From NCBI RefSeq assembly GCF_029853675.1, contig NZ_CP122539.1, forward strand, positions 434,001 through 498,000: DNA of 64,000 bases. Direction: 5' to 3'. Under the pieces are notes generated by a model. That model saw only the letters and a list, made by a program, of their open reading frames with translations, made no database searches and was not told the origin of the DNA. Source of the DNA: Tenacibaculum tangerinum (GTDB lineage Bacteria; Bacteroidota; Bacteroidia; Flavobacteriales; Flavobacteriaceae). Positions 52,967 to 60,812 of this stretch are shown here, piece after piece (position 1 is the first letter of the stretch; each line of letters opens with the position of its first letter). A program made the position numbers and the translations under genes.

Positions 52967-55297
52967 TTGAGTACTTATTTAGAGCAACTTAACGAACCAC
53001 AAAGAGCGGCTGTTTTACAAAAAGACGGTCCGATGATTATTATAGCAGGAGCAGGATCGGGTAAAACGAGAGTGTTGACCTATAAAATTGCTTATTTAAT
53101 GGAGCAAGGTGTAGACCCATTTAACATTTTATCGTTAACATTTACCAACAAGGCTGCCCGAGAAATGAAAGACCGTATTGGTAAGGTAGTAGGGTATAGC
53201 GAAGCTAAAAATTTGTGGATGGGAACATTCCACTCGGTGTTTGCACGTATTTTGCGTTCTGAAGCTGACCGATTGGGTTATCCTTCAAACTTTACCATTT
53301 ACGATACACAAGATTCGGTTCGGTTGATAACAGCGATTATCAAAGAAATGAATTTAGATAAAGACCGCTACAAACCCAAACAAATTTTAAACAGAATATC
53401 CTCTTTTAAAAATAGTTTGATAACGGTTAGGGCTTATTTCAATAATTCAGATTTACAACAAGCTGATTTAGAAGCGAGCAGACCTAAAACAGGCGACATT
53501 TACAAAGAATATGTAGATAGATGTTTCAAGTCAGGTGCGATGGACTTTGACGATTTACTACTGCGTACGAACGAATTACTAGCGCGATTTCCCGACGTAC
53601 TGGCGAAGTATCAAGACCGCTTTCGATATATTTTAGTAGACGAGTACCAAGATACCAACCATTCGCAGTATTTAATAGTACGTGCGTTGGCAGACCGCTT
53701 TCAGAACATTTGTGTGGTAGGAGACGATTCGCAAAGTATTTACGGTTTCCGTGGAGCAAACATTCAAAATATTTTAAATTTTCAGAAAGACTATCCTGAT
53801 GTAAAAACCTTTAAACTCGAACAAAATTATCGCTCAACGAGCAATATAGTACGCGCAGCTAACAGTGTTATTGATAAGAACAAAACGAAGCTTGATAAAG
53901 AAATTTGGACGGCAAATGATGCCGGAGACTCTGTAAAAATAATGCGCACGATTTCTGATGGAGAAGAAGGACGTTTTGTAGCACAATCTATTTGGGAAAA
54001 CCAAATGAATCATCAGTTAACAAGCGATCAATTTGCAGTGCTATATCGCACGAATGCCCAATCGAGAGCTATTGAAGATGCCTTGCGTAAAAAAGATATT
54101 AAGTATAAAATTTATGGAGGAATTTCATTCTACCAACGTAAAGAAATTAAAGATTTACTATCGTATTTACGAATATTAATCAATCCGAATGATGAAGAAG
54201 CATTAAAACGCATTATCAACTACCCAGCAAGAGGAATTGGAGCCACTACTATAGATAAATTGTTAATTGCGGCGAACCATTACAATAAATCAATGTTTGA
54301 TATTATAAAAAATATCAATACTATTGATGTCAATATCAATGCAGGAACCAAAACAAAATTGCAGAATTTTGTCAATATGATACAGCGTTTTCAAATTGAA
54401 GCACAAACTAAAAATGCGTTTGAAATTGCCGATTTGGTGGTGAAACAAACACAATTGGTAAAAGATTTGCAAAAAGACGGAACGCCCGAAGGAGTGAATA
54501 AAGTTGAAAACGTTCAGGAATTATTAAACGGAATCAAAGACTTTATCACCGATAAAATAGAAACAGGCGAAGACGCTTCGTTAACCTCATTTTTAGAAGA
54601 TGTAGCACTAGCTACCGACTTCGATTCCGATAAGAAAGACGAAGAACCTCGTGTTTCGTTAATGACCATTCACTTGTCAAAAGGACTAGAGTTTCCGTAC
54701 GTATACATTGTGGGATTAGAAGAAAATTTATTCCCCTCAGCAATGAGTATGAATACACGAAGTGAATTAGAAGAAGAGCGACGTTTGTTTTATGTAGCCT
54801 TAACAAGAGCAGAAAAAGCAGCCTATTTAACCTATGCACAAACACGTTACCGTTGGGGAAAATTAACTGATGGAGAGCCCAGTAGGTTTTTAGAAGAAAT
54901 CGACGAGCGGTATGTAGAGTATATCACTCCGAAAACACCAGAACCATCGATGAATAGGTTTTTAGATGCGAGCTTATTTGAAGAAGATACACCGAAAAAA
55001 ATACGTTTTCAAAAGCCAATTCAGAAAAAAAGAAAAGAGTTTTTAGCGAAGAAGGAAAAGCCAACGATGATTTCACCTAAAAGTAACATGAAAAAGTTGT
55101 CAGAACTAAGTTCAAAAATGAATTTATTTGACGGAGAAATTACTGTAGATAATATAGTAGAGCACAATCGATTTGGTACTGGAAAAGTAATCGCTATAGA
55201 AGGGAAAGGACCCAATAAGAAAGCAGAAATAGAATTCAGTACCGTTGGTAAAAAGAAATTATTATTACAATTTGCAAAATTGAAAGTAATAGGGTAA
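52967..55297 (+). CDS. pcrA: UvrD/PcrA-type ATP-dependent DNA helicase
   Basis: 776 residues of superfamily 1A. Motif I AGAGSGKT (residues about 28-35), motif Ia LTFTNKAAREM, motif II VDEYQDTN, motif III GDDSQSIYGFRGA, motif IV QNYRST, motif V TIHLSKGLEFPYVYI and motif VI VALTRAEK are all present, with a C-terminal Tudor-like domain (VEHNRFGTGKVIAIEGKG). It unwinds DNA 3-prime to 5-prime in repair and replication. It starts at TTG 52967 (MSTYLEQLNEPQRAAV); no ATG is near. Its neighbours are core genes, and the accessory array ends just before it. Confidence 0.93.
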   Translation: MSTYLEQLNEPQRAAVLQKDGPMIIIAGAGSGKTRVLTYKIAYLMEQGVDPFNILSLTFTNKAAREMKDRIGKVVGYSEAKNLWMGTFHSVFARILRSEADRLGYPSNFTIYDTQDSVRLITAIIKEMNLDKDRYKPKQILNRISSFKNSLITVRAYFNNSDLQQADLEASRPKTGDIYKEYVDRCFKSGAMDFDDLLLRTNELLARFPDVLAKYQDRFRYILVDEYQDTNHSQYLIVRALADRFQNICVVGDDSQSIYGFRGANIQNILNFQKDYPDVKTFKLEQNYRSTSNIVRAANSVIDKNKTKLDKEIWTANDAGDSVKIMRTISDGEEGRFVAQSIWENQMNHQLTSDQFAVLYRTNAQSRAIEDALRKKDIKYKIYGGISFYQRKEIKDLLSYLRILINPNDEEALKRIINYPARGIGATTIDKLLIAANHYNKSMFDIIKNINTIDVNINAGTKTKLQNFVNMIQRFQIEAQTKNAFEIADLVVKQTQLVKDLQKDGTPEGVNKVENVQELLNGIKDFITDKIETGEDASLTSFLEDVALATDFDSDKKDEEPRVSLMTIHLSKGLEFPYVYIVGLEENLFPSAMSMNTRSELEEERRLFYVALTRAEKAAYLTYAQTRYRWGKLTDGEPSRFLEEIDERYVEYITPKTPEPSMNRFLDASLFEEDTPKKIRFQKPIQKKRKEFLAKKEKPTMISPKSNMKKLSELSSKMNLFDGEITVDNIVEHNRFGTGKVIAIEGKGPNKKAEIEFSTVGKKKLLLQFAKLKVIG

Positions 55298-55344
55298 TTT
55301 ATTCATAATAATTACCTATTTTGCGTAGAATAAAACATAGAGAA

Positions 55345-55968
55345 ATGACGTTTGATTTAGAATACAATTCGAAGAGATCCAAATTAATCATCCCAGAATA
55401 CGGGAGACACATACAAAAATTAGTAAATCATTGTGTTGCTTTAGAAGATAGAGAAGAACGCAATACGATGGCACAAGCCATTATTGACGTGATGGGAAAT
55501 TTGCAACCACATTTACGAGACGTGCCTGATTTTAAACACAAATTATGGGATCAGCTGCACATCATGGCAGACTTTAAGCTAGATGTGGATTCACCGTATG
55601 AGATTCCATCAAAAGAAGAGCTACAAGAAGCGCCAGAACGATTACCTTACCCTAAATCAGCATCAAAATACCGTTTTTATGGTACCAACATTCAAACCAT
55701 GATTGATGTAGCCTTAACTTGGGAAGAAGGCGATATGAAAGAAGCATTGGTGTTTACCATTGCCAATCACATGAAAAAATGTTATTTGAATTGGAACAAA
55801 GATACCGTTGAAGACGATGTTATTTTTGAACATTTATACGAACTCTCTGAAGGAAAAATTGATATACGTAACATTGAAGAAGACCTTACAGATAGTAAGA
55901 GTTTACTAAGAAAGCGCACAACCCAAGGAAAAACAAAAACCAAATCAAATAAATATAGAAAAAAGTAA
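55345..55968 (+). CDS. DUF4290 protein
   Basis: 207 residues from ATG 55345 (a TTG at 55321 is less likely, since the family starts MTFDLEYNS). Conserved features are LIIPEYGRHIQKLVNHCVAL, WDQLHIMADFKLDVDSPYEI and YGTNIQTMIDVALTWEEGD, with a basic tail. It is a Bacteroidota-specific cytoplasmic protein of unknown function that always sits directly before murA, as here, with the murA ATG touching its stop. A role in envelope growth or its control is an inference from that linkage. Confidence 0.88.
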   Translation: MTFDLEYNSKRSKLIIPEYGRHIQKLVNHCVALEDREERNTMAQAIIDVMGNLQPHLRDVPDFKHKLWDQLHIMADFKLDVDSPYEIPSKEELQEAPERLPYPKSASKYRFYGTNIQTMIDVALTWEEGDMKEALVFTIANHMKKCYLNWNKDTVEDDVIFEHLYELSEGKIDIRNIEEDLTDSKSLLRKRTTQGKTKTKSNKYRKK

Positions 55969-57282
55969 ATGGCATCATTTAAAATTGAAGGAGGTTATAA
56001 ATTAAAAGGAGCAATAACACCACAAGGAGCAAAAAATGAAGCGTTACAAGTAATTTGTGCAGTATTATTAACCCCAGAAAAAGTAGTTATAAAAAACATT
56101 CCAGATATTATTGATGTTAATAAACTGATTTTTATCTTAGGAGAGTTAGGTGTAAAAGTAGAAAAACTAGCTAAAAACACCTATAGTTTTCAAGCAGATG
56201 ATATTAACTTACAATACCTTGAATCACCAGAATTTAAAAGAGATGGTAGCTCGTTAAGAGGCTCTATCATGATAGTAGGTCCACTATTGGCTCGTTTTGG
56301 GAAAGGATATATTCCACGACCAGGAGGCGATAAAATAGGGCGTAGACGTTTAGATACTCACTTTGAGGGTTTTATCAATTTGGGAGCAAAGTTTCGTTAC
56401 AACCGTGAAGAACATTTTTATGGTGTAGAAGCTGAAACAGGTTTAACAGGAACAGAAATGTTGCTAGATGAAGCTTCGGTAACGGGTACAGCCAATATTA
56501 TCATGGCAGCAGTATTAGCTAAAGGAACGACCACTATTTACAATGCGGCTTGTGAACCCTATATTCAGCAATTATCAAAAATGTTGAACGCTATGGGAGC
56601 AAAAATATCTGGAGTAGGTTCTAATTTACTTACCATAGAAGGAGTAGAGGCTTTAGGAGGTTGTGAACATACCATTTTACCCGATATGATAGAGATTGGT
56701 AGCTGGATAGGTATGGCAGCTATGACACGCTCTGAATTAACGATAAAAAATGTTAGTTGGGATAATCTAGGACAGATTCCAAGTGTATTTAGAAAGTTAG
56801 GAATTCAGCTAGAAAGAAGAGGAGACGATATTTATATTCCCGAACAAGAAAGTTACGAAATACAAAGTTACATCGACGGTTCGGTATTGACCATAGCAGA
56901 TGCACCATGGCCAGGATTTACACCAGACTTATTAAGTATCGTTTTGGTAGTTGCAACCCAAGCAAAAGGAACCGTACTTATTCATCAAAAAATGTTTGAA
57001 AGCCGCTTGTTCTTCGTCGATAAGTTGATTGATATGGGAGCCAAAGTAATTCTATGCGACCCACACAGAGCTACAGTAATAGGTCATGACTTCCAGTCAA
57101 AATTAAAAGCAACCAAAATGACTTCGCCAGACATTAGAGCTGGTATTTCACTATTAATAGCAGCACTTTCAGCACAAGGAACCAGTATTATTAATAATAT
57201 TGAACAAATAGATAGAGGTTATGAAGATATTGAGGCACGATTAAAATCGATAGGAGCTAAAATTGAAAGAATTGATATTTAA
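55969..57282 (+). CDS. murA: UDP-N-acetylglucosamine 1-carboxyvinyltransferase
   Basis: 437 residues, with the substrate residues K22-N23 (GAKNEAL) and the active-site loop at 117-130. That loop reads RPGGDKIGRRRLDTH, so the catalytic cysteine (C115 in E. coli numbering) is D121. Cys-to-Asp enzymes stay active but cannot be alkylated by fosfomycin. It performs the first committed step of peptidoglycan synthesis, in the cytoplasm. It starts directly after the DUF4290 stop, and a hairpin terminator follows. Confidence 0.95.
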   Translation: MASFKIEGGYKLKGAITPQGAKNEALQVICAVLLTPEKVVIKNIPDIIDVNKLIFILGELGVKVEKLAKNTYSFQADDINLQYLESPEFKRDGSSLRGSIMIVGPLLARFGKGYIPRPGGDKIGRRRLDTHFEGFINLGAKFRYNREEHFYGVEAETGLTGTEMLLDEASVTGTANIIMAAVLAKGTTTIYNAACEPYIQQLSKMLNAMGAKISGVGSNLLTIEGVEALGGCEHTILPDMIEIGSWIGMAAMTRSELTIKNVSWDNLGQIPSVFRKLGIQLERRGDDIYIPEQESYEIQSYIDGSVLTIADAPWPGFTPDLLSIVLVVATQAKGTVLIHQKMFESRLFFVDKLIDMGAKVILCDPHRATVIGHDFQSKLKATKMTSPDIRAGISLLIAALSAQGTSIINNIEQIDRGYEDIEARLKSIGAKIERIDI

Positions 57283-57307
57283 AAAGTAACATCAATAAGT
57301 AAATATG

Positions 57308-57338
57308 AATCCCGAATCAATTGATTTGGGATTTTTTT
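57308..57338 (+). terminator. Rho-independent terminator of murA
   Basis: AATCCC and GGGATT pair (with AATCA/TGATT inside) and are followed by seven Ts. Confidence 0.82.
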
Positions 57339-57411
57339 AAAGTCAAAATTTAAAGATATTTATTTCAACTAAGTCGATTAGATGTTACCAAATTAATTAG
57401 GTATGAGAAAC

Positions 57412-57447
57412 AAAAAAGGTGTGATCTAAATGATAACACCTTTTTTT
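57412..57447 (-). terminator. Rho-independent terminator of the GG-leader peptide
   Basis: AAAAAAGGTGT and ACACCTTTTTTT pair around a 13-base loop; usable in both directions but placed after the peptide gene. Confidence 0.78.
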
Positions 57448-57467
57448 ATTGTTTATACTTTTTGATG

Positions 57468-57659
57468 TTACATGTCTTCATTACAAGTATATCCTTGAGT
57501 ACAAGCAATGTATCGTCTACAATAAAAGGGACCTGTTACACTGCCAGTACAATCACATCCGCAAAGGCTTAGGTCAACGCCTGCACCACCGTTTAAGTTT
57601 TGTTGTTGTTTTTTTGAAAGAACTGTAACTCCTGAAATGTTTAAAAAATTCTGTTTCAT
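57468..57659 (-). CDS. Double-glycine-leader, cysteine-rich peptide 1
   Basis: 63 residues from ATG 57659 (longer in-frame starts are unlikely). The leader MKQNFLNISGVTVLSKKQQQ-NLNGG ends in a Gly-Gly at 24-25, the cut site of peptidase-domain (C39) ABC exporters. The 38-residue core AGVDLSLCGCDCTGSVTGPF then YCRRYIACTQGYTCNEDM has six cysteines. This resembles the GG-leader natural-product or bacteriocin-like precursors of Bacteroidota. No exporter or modifying enzyme lies in the window. It is nearly identical in leader and 5-prime flank to peptide 2 next door. Confidence 0.75.
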   Translation of the reverse strand: MKQNFLNISGVTVLSKKQQQNLNGGAGVDLSLCGCDCTGSVTGPFYCRRYIACTQGYTCNEDM

Positions 57660-57910
57660 AATGAAGGGACTTTTAAAAATTATAAATTGATTAATAATGT
57701 TTCCTAAATATATGAAATTGAAATGTTTGTACAAAAAATAAATGGGCTTTTATTTTATGAACGTATGTGGGACGATATATCAAATGAATTACCTAAAAAT
57801 CAATAGTGCGAAGTATGAGTGATGAGACATCTTAATACTAAGAACTGTGATATTATGAAATCACGTTAAAAAATAAAAATTATACCCACTAAATAAAATA
57901 ATAGAAATAA

Positions 57911-57943
57911 AAAAAGCTATTATCTATAAAATAACAGCTTTTT
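57911..57943 (-). terminator. Rho-independent terminator of peptide 2
   Basis: AAAAAGCTATTAT pairs with ATAACAGCTTTTT (one mismatch) around a 7-base loop. Confidence 0.75.
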
Positions 57944-57962
57944 GTATCATATTCACGTTACG

Positions 57963-58142
57963 TTAACAAGTATATACCTGCGGACAAGCTATATACAAAG
58001 CACAGTATTTCGGACCTGTTACTCTACCAGCACAATCACATCCGCAAAGACTTAGATCAACGCCAGCACCACCATGTAAGTTTTGTTGTTGTTTTTTTGA
58101 AAGAACTGTAACTCCTGAAATGTTTAAAAAATTCTGTTTCAT
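57963..58142 (-). CDS. Double-glycine-leader, cysteine-rich peptide 2
   Basis: 59 residues; the gene is short and easily overlooked. The leader differs from peptide 1 only by N23 to H, ending NLHGG. The 34-residue core AGVDLSLCGCDCAGRVTGPK then YCALYIACPQVYTC keeps all six cysteines at the same positions (8, 10, 12, 22, 28, 34 of the core) while the other core residues differ, and it ends exactly at the sixth cysteine. At least 17 bases before the start are identical to peptide 1 (ATAATGAAGGGACTTTT on the plus strand). A recent duplication with a changing core is the simplest reading. Confidence 0.75.
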   Translation of the reverse strand: MKQNFLNISGVTVLSKKQQQNLHGGAGVDLSLCGCDCAGRVTGPKYCALYIACPQVYTC

Positions 58143-58346
58143 AATGAAGGGACTTTTAGTGTTAATAATTAATAATTTTCTTTAAATATATGATATTAAG
58201 GTTTTTAATCAAAACATATAATGCACTTTTATACGTTCTATATGAGATTGTCTATAAAATCATGAATTAAATGTCATTATGACACACTTTTTTTATTGGC
58301 AGTATTCTTGTTAATCAAAAGAAAGAAATATAAGAAACGATTTACA

Positions 58347-58907
58347 ATGAGTAAAGACCAATATACAAAAGAAGACGAAATTAACGACGCTATTAAAAAC
58401 GGAGACTTAGGAGAAAATCAAGAACAGTCTCAAGAAAATAAAGAGGTAGATGCAAAAGAAGAACCTACTTCTGAAGAACTAATTCAAGCTGAAAAAGACA
58501 AGTACTTACGTTTATTTGCCGAGTTTGAAAACTATAAAAAGCGTACTTCAAAAGAACGTATTGAGTTGTTTAAAACGGCAAGTCAAGAATTAATGACAGC
58601 TTTACTGCCAATAATGGATGATTTTGATAGAGGTTTGGCAGAAATAAAAAAATCTGAAGACTCAGAATTGTTAAAAGGAATGGAACTAATTAGTACAAAA
58701 TTTAGAAATACATTAGTTCAAAAAGGATTGACAGAGATTGAAGTAAAGGTAGGAGACGATTTTGATCCAGAAATTCATGATGCAATTACACAAATACCGG
58801 CACCCTCAGATGATTTAAAAGGGAAAATTATCGATTGTGTAGAGAAAGGATATAAGTTAGGAGATAAAATCATTCGTCACCCTAAAGTAGTAATGGGGCA
58901 AGCGTAA
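58347..58907 (+). CDS. grpE: Nucleotide exchange factor GrpE
   Basis: 186 residues from ATG 58347 (upstream in-frame start lies in non-conserved sequence). An acidic N-terminus (EDEINDAIKNGDLGENQEQS) leads to the long dimer helix (KDKYLRLFAEFENYKKRTSK-ERIELFKTASQELMTALLPI) and the C-terminal beta domain (GDDFDPEIHDAITQIPAPSD ... GYKLGDKIIRHPKVVMGQA). It releases ADP from DnaK. It is directly followed by dnaJ; dnaK is not in the window. Confidence 0.95.
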   Translation: MSKDQYTKEDEINDAIKNGDLGENQEQSQENKEVDAKEEPTSEELIQAEKDKYLRLFAEFENYKKRTSKERIELFKTASQELMTALLPIMDDFDRGLAEIKKSEDSELLKGMELISTKFRNTLVQKGLTEIEVKVGDDFDPEIHDAITQIPAPSDDLKGKIIDCVEKGYKLGDKIIRHPKVVMGQA

Positions 58908-58922
58908 ACAATTAAGAATTAT

Positions 58923-58963
58923 CAATTTTCAGTTATCAATGGTTTATTGTTAACTGAAAATTG
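58923..58963. repeat. Inverted repeat between grpE and dnaJ
   Basis: CAATTTTCAGTTA (58923-58935) and TAACTGAAAATTG (58951-58963) are perfect 13-base arms. Without a T run it is more likely an intergenic palindromic repeat or mRNA hairpin than a terminator. Confidence 0.55.
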
Positions 58964-58977
58964 TCAATTAAATTAAA

Positions 58978-60102
58978 ATGGCAAAACAAGATTATTACGA
59001 AATATTAGGTATAACTAAATCGGCGTCAAAAGCTGAAATCAAGAAAGCATATCGCAAGATGGCAATTAAATACCATCCCGATAAAAATCCTGATGATAAA
59101 GAAGCAGAAGAAAAATTCAAACTAGCAGCAGAAGCTTATGAGGTGTTGAGCGATGATAACAAAAAAGCTCGCTATGATCAGTACGGACATGCTGCTTTTG
59201 AAGGAGGTCAAGGAGGCTTCGGTGGAGGTGGTATGAATATGGATGACATATTCAGTCAATTCGGAGACATTTTCGGAGGCGCTTTCGGTGGCGGCTTTGG
59301 AGGTTTCGGCGGCGGAGGTCACCGTCAGGCACGAGTAAAAGGTAGTAACCTACGAATTCGGGTGAAACTTACCTTAGAAGAAATAGCCAAAGGAGTAGAA
59401 AAAAAGGTAAAGGTTCGTAGAAAAGTCCAAGCAGAAGGAGTTACCTATAAAACCTGTTCAACATGTAATGGTAGCGGACAGCAAATGCGTGTTACCAATA
59501 CAATTTTAGGAAGAATGCAAACTGCTACCACATGTAGTACTTGTCATGGAGCAGGAGAAACGCTAGATAAAAAACCAAGCGGAGCAGATGCACAAGGAAT
59601 GGTTGTAAAAGAAGAAACCGTTGCGATTAACATTCCAGAAGGAGTTACAGAAGGAGTACAGTTAAAAGTTGGTGGGAAAGGAAACGAAGCACCAGGAAAA
59701 AACGCTGTGCCCGGAGATTTATTGGTGTTAATTGAAGAAGTACCACACGAAAGCTTAAAGCGTGAAGGAAGCAACATTCACTACGATTTATATATTAATT
59801 TCTCAGAAGCAGTTTTAGGAACATCGAAAGAAATAGAAACAGTTACTGGAAAAGTGAAGATTAAGATTGAGCCAGGAACGCAGTCGGGTAAAATTTTACG
59901 TTTAAAAGGAAAAGGATTACCAAGTATAGAGCGTTATGGCCATGGAGATTTCTTAATTCATATAAATGTATGGACACCACAAGAATTAACCAAAGATCAG
60001 CGTAAATTTTTCGAGGAAATGCAAGAAGATGAGAACTTTAGCCCAAATCCTCAAAAGTCAGACAAATCGTTCTTCGAAAAGGTAAAAGATATGTTTTCTT
60101 AA
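58978..60102 (+). CDS. dnaJ: Chaperone DnaJ
   Basis: 374 residues. J domain with HPD at 33-35, glycine-phenylalanine-rich region (about 75-115), zinc domain and two C-terminal peptide-binding domains. The zinc domain has only two CxxCxGxG motifs (C160STC163NGSG and C186STC189HGAG) where most DnaJ proteins have four; one zinc centre remains. Two terminator-like hairpins follow. It works with DnaK and the GrpE encoded upstream. Confidence 0.95.
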   Translation: MAKQDYYEILGITKSASKAEIKKAYRKMAIKYHPDKNPDDKEAEEKFKLAAEAYEVLSDDNKKARYDQYGHAAFEGGQGGFGGGGMNMDDIFSQFGDIFGGAFGGGFGGFGGGGHRQARVKGSNLRIRVKLTLEEIAKGVEKKVKVRRKVQAEGVTYKTCSTCNGSGQQMRVTNTILGRMQTATTCSTCHGAGETLDKKPSGADAQGMVVKEETVAINIPEGVTEGVQLKVGGKGNEAPGKNAVPGDLLVLIEEVPHESLKREGSNIHYDLYINFSEAVLGTSKEIETVTGKVKIKIEPGTQSGKILRLKGKGLPSIERYGHGDFLIHINVWTPQELTKDQRKFFEEMQEDENFSPNPQKSDKSFFEKVKDMFS

Positions 60103-60170
60103 AAAAATGTGAAAAAGTTAATTTTTTTCTAAAAAAATTTTTTTAAAACAAAAAACAGTTATATATTTGT

Positions 60171-60206
60171 AGTGTCTAGGAGACGTTCTAGACACTTTTT
60201 CTTTTT
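60171..60206 (+). terminator. Terminator hairpin 1 after dnaJ
   Basis: AGTGTCTAG (60171-60179) and CTAGACACT (60188-60196) form a perfect stem followed by TTTTCTTTTTC. Just before it stands TATATTTG, a good -7 element, so it might also be a very short transcript's end. Confidence 0.7.
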
Positions 60207-60218
60207 CATAGCAATTTT

Positions 60219-60248
60219 CCCACTCAATTCTTTTGAGTGGGTTTTTTT
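60219..60248 (+). terminator. Terminator hairpin 2
   Basis: CCCACTCAA and TTGAGTGGG with a short loop, followed by seven Ts. Confidence 0.82.
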
Positions 60249-60285
60249 ATGAATAGAGGTGCGAACTTTTATGTAATAACAATAT

Positions 60286-60590
60286 AAGCAGACCTATCTT
60301 ATCGACTTGTAACAATATATAAGTAGGAAAGTCTGGACACCATAGAGTAGCATAGCGGATAACATCCGTCCGGTGTAAACCGAGGACAAGTGCAACAGAA
60401 AGAATGTACAGGTAATGCTGTAGTGAAACCAGGTAAACTCTATGCGGTGCAATGCCATGTACATTAGAGCTTGAGCGTTACTCGCGCGATTCTAAGGGGT
60501 AGGCAGATTGATTCTGAGAGTAATTTCAGAACTAGATAAATGATAAGAACCTTTTTAAGGTACAGAATCCAGCTTATGGGTCTGCTTTTT
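60286..60590 (+). ncRNA. rnpB: RNase P RNA
   Basis: The class A core is plain: GTAGGAAAGTCTGGACACC (P4 left/CR I), CAGAAAGAATGTACAGGTAA and GTGAAACCAGGTAAACTC in the specificity and CR regions, and AGATAAATGATAAGAACC with ACAGAATCCAGCTTATGGG (CR V and P4 right). The outermost helix pairs AGCAGACC at the 5-prime end with GGTCTGCT at the 3-prime end and is followed by a T run that also serves as terminator. It matures tRNA 5-prime ends. The gap 60249-60285 and 60591-60775 shows no gene. Confidence 0.93.
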
Positions 60591-60775
60591 ATTCTTTGAC
60601 TGAAAGTCATAAATTCAATAAAGTTTAGGGAGTAACTTCAATTATCAATATGATAAAAAAATCACATTTAAAACCGCTTTTTTTGTTAAATTATCTTTTT
60701 TTAAGGTTTTAATTGTTATTTATTTATTAATTACTTCAATAGAGTGTTTATCTTTTAATTTTAGCCTAAAAAGCG

Positions 60776-60783
60776 TACTTTTG
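60776..60783 (+). promoter_or_regulatory. -7 promoter element of aconitase
   Basis: TACTTTTG fits the Bacteroidota TAnnTTTG element, 30 bases before the ATG. The -33 box is not obvious. Confidence 0.5.
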
Positions 60784-60812
60784 CATAACAAAAATTAACA
60801 AAATTATACTAT

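Noticed and set aside
60103..60285. 6S RNA or tRNA before rnpB
   Set aside because: Only two terminator hairpins are seen; no cloverleaf or 6S-like bulged helix could be drawn.
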